From Clostridia bacterium (lineage in GTDB: Bacteria; Bacillota; Clostridia; Christensenellales; Borkfalkiaceae), in NCBI GenBank assembly GCA_900769545.1, contig CAAGGZ010000113.1, positions 1-6,524 on the forward strand: a stretch of DNA of 6,524 nt. The letters are read 5' to 3'. The first letter of the stretch is position 1, and every line of letters starts with the position of its first letter. Below, piece by piece: positions 5,201 through 6,524 of the stretch. The position numbers were made by a program, and so were the translations under genes. The notes under the pieces were generated by a model, which was given only the letters and a program-made list of their open reading frames with translations, was not told the origin of the DNA and searched no databases.

Positions 5201-6524
5201 CAAATTGCTGACGTTATATTCGGTATATTCAACGTATTTTTCCCAAGCGGAACCCGTCCAAACGAATTTACTTTCGTCGATGACGTATTTAACCGCCTCT
5301 TGCGAGTAAACGTACGTACCGCTGATAGATACCACGGCATTTGCCGATACCGCCCCAAAGTCTAAATACAAACCGTCGGGCGTACTCTTAAATGTGGTAA
5401 GATCCGAAGTAACGCCGTTTACCTTCCAGCCGTCGCCGCTTTCATAAGCAAAGCCGTGGTCCCAGTCAAGAATAGGCAACGCCGCGCCGTCTGCTCTTTG
5501 CAAATACAACACGTTATTACTTCCACTTGCGCCGCCAACGCTACTGTTCACGTGCAACTCAAGCGCACCGATGTTGTGAACCGTATATTCCACGTATGCT
5601 TGCCAACTCGAACCGTTCCAAACGAACTTGCTTTCGGGAATCGTATATCTAATCTTCAAATCCGCATTCGAGAACACACCGCCGATAGAAACCACATCGC
5701 CGCTATTTACGCCTGCGAATTGGAAATATAAGCCGCCGCTCGTGTCCTGTACCGCATTCGCAATACCGCCCGTCAAGGAAGCCGCTTCGCCGTTTACCGT
5801 AAAGCCAACGCCGCTTTCATAGACAAACCAAGGCCAATCGCTTACCGTCGCACCACCGTCCATTTTCAAGGACAACACGTTATTTGCACAGTACGCGCCG
5901 CCTGCCATACTTGTATCCGCTACTTGCAAATTGCTGAGAGTATATTCCTCGTATACGACAGGGGGAACGTATACAGACCAACTCGAACCGTTCCAAACGA
6001 ACTTGCTTTCGGGAATCGTATATCTAATCTTCAAGTCCGCATTCGAGAACACACCGCCGATAGAAACCACATCGCCGCTATTTACGCCTGCGAATTGGAA
6101 ATATAAACCGCCGCTTGTATCCTGTACCGCATTCGCAATACCGCCCGTCAAGGAAGCCGCTTCGCCGTTTACCGTAAAACCAACGCCGCTTTCATAGACG
6201 AACCAAGGCCAATCGCTAACCGTTGCGCCGCCTTCCATCGTTAAGGACAAAACGTTATTCGCGCAATACACGCCGCCTGCTATACTTGTATTCGCTACCT
6301 GTAAATTGCTAAGCGTATATTCATCATAGGGAACGTATACAGACCAACCCGAACCGTCCCATCTGAACGATTTTTCTATGATAACGTATTTCGTTAATCT
6401 CTCATCGTTAACAAATGTACCGCCAATCGTAATCACGTCGCCTGCATTAACGCTAAAATCTTTCAAATACAAGCCGCCGCCAAAGTCCTGTATATTAACA
6501 TTAGCCGCTTCGCCGTTTATTTTA
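2228..6524 (-). CDS. Giant secreted multi-domain protein with C-terminal putative TIM-barrel glycoside hydrolase (N-terminus off the right edge)
   Basis: Open from the right edge to TAA at 2228-2230; 1431 residues visible, numbered here from the edge. No credible start lies in the window. Order: partial module 1-67; modules at 68-192, 193-311, 312-431 and 432-547; a concanavalin/LamG-like beta-sandwich at about 550-715; an InlB B-repeat-like segment at about 718-780 (F-I-G-W-E-V-N-G-E-L-Y, then G-D-T-I); an unassigned domain at about 785-960 starting G-A-A-I-R-L and G-I-R-F; a TIM-barrel-like region at about 965-1330; and a C-terminal beta domain ending G-E-G-V-I-I-L-P. In the barrel, H-W-D-E-P has E1083 as candidate acid/base, with V-D-T-Y-P (D1167), A-L-Q-S-S-G (Q1204) and P-T-E-A-E-M-R before Y-A-A-L-A-F-G. 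This layout is typical of glycosidase barrels, but I cannot assign a GH family or substrate. It has no sortase signal or C-terminal membrane anchor. It is probably extracellular glycan degradation, with the modules as candidate carbohydrate binders. Confidence 0.88.
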   Translation of the reverse strand, partial: KINGEAANVNIQDFGGGLYLKDFSVNAGDVITIGGTFVNDERLTKYVIIEKSFRWDGSGWSVYVPYDEYTLSNLQVANTSIAGGVYCANNVLSLTMEGGATVSDWPWFVYESGVGFTVNGEAASLTGGIANAVQDTSGGLYFQFAGVNSGDVVSIGGVFSNADLKIRYTIPESKFVWNGSSWSVYVPPVVYEEYTLSNLQVADTSMAGGAYCANNVLSLKMDGGATVSDWPWFVYESGVGFTVNGEAASLTGGIANAVQDTSGGLYFQFAGVNSGDVVSIGGVFSNADLKIRYTIPESKFVWNGSSWQAYVEYTVHNIGALELHVNSSVGGASGSNNVLYLQRADGAALPILDWDHGFAYESGDGWKVNGVTSDLTTFKSTPDGLYLDFGAVSANAVVSISGTYVYSQEAVKYVIDESKFVWTGSAWEKYVEYTEYNVSNLTVHANSTTNTTLWISMTGGATVSDWPWFKYVSGAGFKVNGETATLTGGVANAIQDFGGGLYFTFAAVEKGDIVSIGGVFSNADLAIKYIIPESQFVWTGSGWNKCNYYTDSQLAAYDVVTLVDLDLGVEKIVEGIYDGSLLTYAQSAENTTGSVKFRFQVNSVDTTNGVTAIRLRGSAWSGVRFEITEGVIRTWNEAANSQRLPLSNNTDYVVELGAIDVLNSDYIWAYIKIDGLLMASEMLLKTETSDTDGAEYGTYNTNAVSLYVNTTNITFTDPDHVSVTYTASCGSSVDYVEKGSSYAVLDVKAKTYNTFIGWEVNGELYRVGDTIEIGEDNITATALEFEFFLEDGAAIRLASTTNASGIRFTTYIHEEQFLAAMDYVDSFVFGTLIIPYDYLEAGQEPNLEDFEAGKDILKIESTKDYYDDEEQYIMYRGAMQKLYEENYERLFAGRGYIEITLNDGEKITVYTPFDKEDNVRSVRGIAQAFKADTSEAGEGELRYDTLGTTLKAVVDTYAASDSIDLMDYASYAANNFLTLIAWNYPALDESNNYNNEKNIAIATQMKNTGIKVVNLTGKNLLVLNSAESIEKTRQIIKFFWSQGLKTVAFAANNFENTNVDFTVLGTPDFSDCEGFIGFLHWDEPTENDTIMSKLADLAIEFDKIYAGTDVTYMNNLLPSYASYFQTESSGWFGSSTTLDKAAYKAYVEEYCTKVLSQVKGEKWLSVDTYPINADETLHDTFLFDLGVIKSYAMQYGAHAHVALQSSGFANDDDASKNRIPTEAEMRMQAYAALAFGMDSISWFTYSPSGSDSETFYTFVDNNGNITDQTAYDAFTAVNTELNAIGAVYSAFDWKGIILGAGKDNGSSIGSLVISTDQDYQAFATVSGQIGDYELSASDTKHLSSVATNKTNWNYLMGVMEDKNGNEGYVLCNYNSHEEDRAQTITLTFESNVTEVVIYRGGVAETISVSNKTLTVNLATGEGVIILPSKLG
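4883..5230 (-). repeat. Last module of the array, shortened at its front
   Basis: It encodes residues 432-547: Y-N-V-S-N-L-T-V-H, V-S-D-W-P-W-F, F-K-V-N-G-E, G-G-G-L-Y-F, G-D-I-V-S-I-G-G and W-T-G-S-G-W. It lacks several residues of the loop before the V-S-D-W-P-W-F strand compared with the two tandem copies (N-T-T-L-W-I directly follows the serine-rich segment). It ends at the junction with the concanavalin-like domain. Confidence 0.82.
5231..5590 (-). repeat. Diverged module of the same array, closest to the left gene's first module
   Basis: It encodes residues 312-431: the I-G-A-L-E-L-H-V-N-S-S variant of the module, with W-K-V-N-G, G-L-Y-L-D-F, V-S-I-S-G-T-Y and W-T-G-S-A-W. Its first third is more similar to the first module of the gene at 1-1007 than to its neighbours in the same protein. 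Of the 111 bases 5462-5572, about 95 match 750-860. Confidence 0.85.
5603..5947 (-). repeat. Tandem module repeat, copy 2 (345 bp)
   Basis: It encodes residues 193-307 of the large protein. Compared with copy 1 it has only 5 protein differences in 115 residues, all in the first ~30 residues of the module (N/D, I/M, V/A, T/K, E/D). DNA mismatches are also uneven: about 5 in 5603-5820 versus about 20 in 5821-5947. Confidence 0.93.
5978..6322 (-). repeat. Tandem module repeat, copy 1 (345 bp)
   Basis: It encodes most of the module at residues 68-192 of the large protein. It aligns without gaps to 5603-5947 with about 25 mismatches in 345 bases by hand count (about 93% identity). The period is 375 bp (125 codons), so the duplication is in frame. 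Hallmarks are Y-C-A-N-N, V-S-D-W-P-W-F, V-N-G-E, G-G-L-Y-F, G-D-V-V-S-I-G-G and W-N-G-S-S-W. The linker between copies adds P-P-V-V-Y. Confidence 0.93.

Noticed and set aside
5931..6197. Plus-strand open frames repeated at 5628-5822 and 5931-6197 (and 5456-5731, 5924-6106)
   Set aside because: They recur only because the sense-strand modules are duplicated; they are antisense shadows of the repeat array.
6470..6472. TTG as a possible start of the large gene
   Set aside because: The frame stays open to the right edge, and the upstream codons continue a recognisable module (K-I-N-G-E, F-G-G-G). This is an internal leucine, and the true start is outside the window.
4883..6524. Array of repeats considered as CRISPR or other non-coding repeat
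   Set aside because: The repeat units are about 350-375 bp, coding and in frame, with no short repeat-spacer pattern.

Overview
The window looks like a locus from a low-to-moderate-GC Bacillota, most likely an uncultured gut- or rumen-type Clostridia. The evidence is very strong GGAGG-type ribosome binding sites, a consensus sigma-A promoter, very AT-rich intergenic DNA, an AraC-family regulator, and large secreted proteins built from repeated beta-rich modules. This assignment is inference; there is no rRNA or other taxonomic marker here.

Layout from left to right: (1) 1-1007, minus strand: the N-terminal 335 residues of a secreted protein made of repeated ~120-residue modules, running off the left edge. 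(2) 1008-1193: an AT-rich divergent promoter region. It has a consensus plus-strand promoter for the regulator and two dyads on the side of the minus-strand gene. (3) 1194-2027, plus strand: a complete AraC-family transcription factor of 277 residues. (4) 2049-2099: a strong hairpin with T-rich flanks, serving as a convergent terminator. (5) 2092-2214, minus strand: a 40-residue acidic small protein with a near-perfect Shine-Dalgarno. (6) 2228-6524, minus strand: a very large secreted-type protein entering from the right edge, 1431 residues visible. It carries one partial and four full modules, a concanavalin-like beta-sandwich, an InlB-type B-repeat-like segment, an unassigned domain, and a C-terminal TIM-barrel region with a W-D-E-P motif that looks like a glycoside hydrolase.

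The two large proteins share the same module family. One patch is about 86% identical at DNA level, so they are paralogous and probably both act on extracellular glycans. The AraC regulator is divergent from one and convergent with the other, and most simply responds to a sugar signal and controls one or both. The large enzyme gene and the 40-residue gene are 13 bases apart and must be one transcription unit.

The items most worth a second look are the small coupled protein, the unusual catalytic-site layout of the hydrolase region, the unassigned domain before it, and the recent in-frame module duplication. The many other open frames inside the two large genes are antisense shadows of the repeats.
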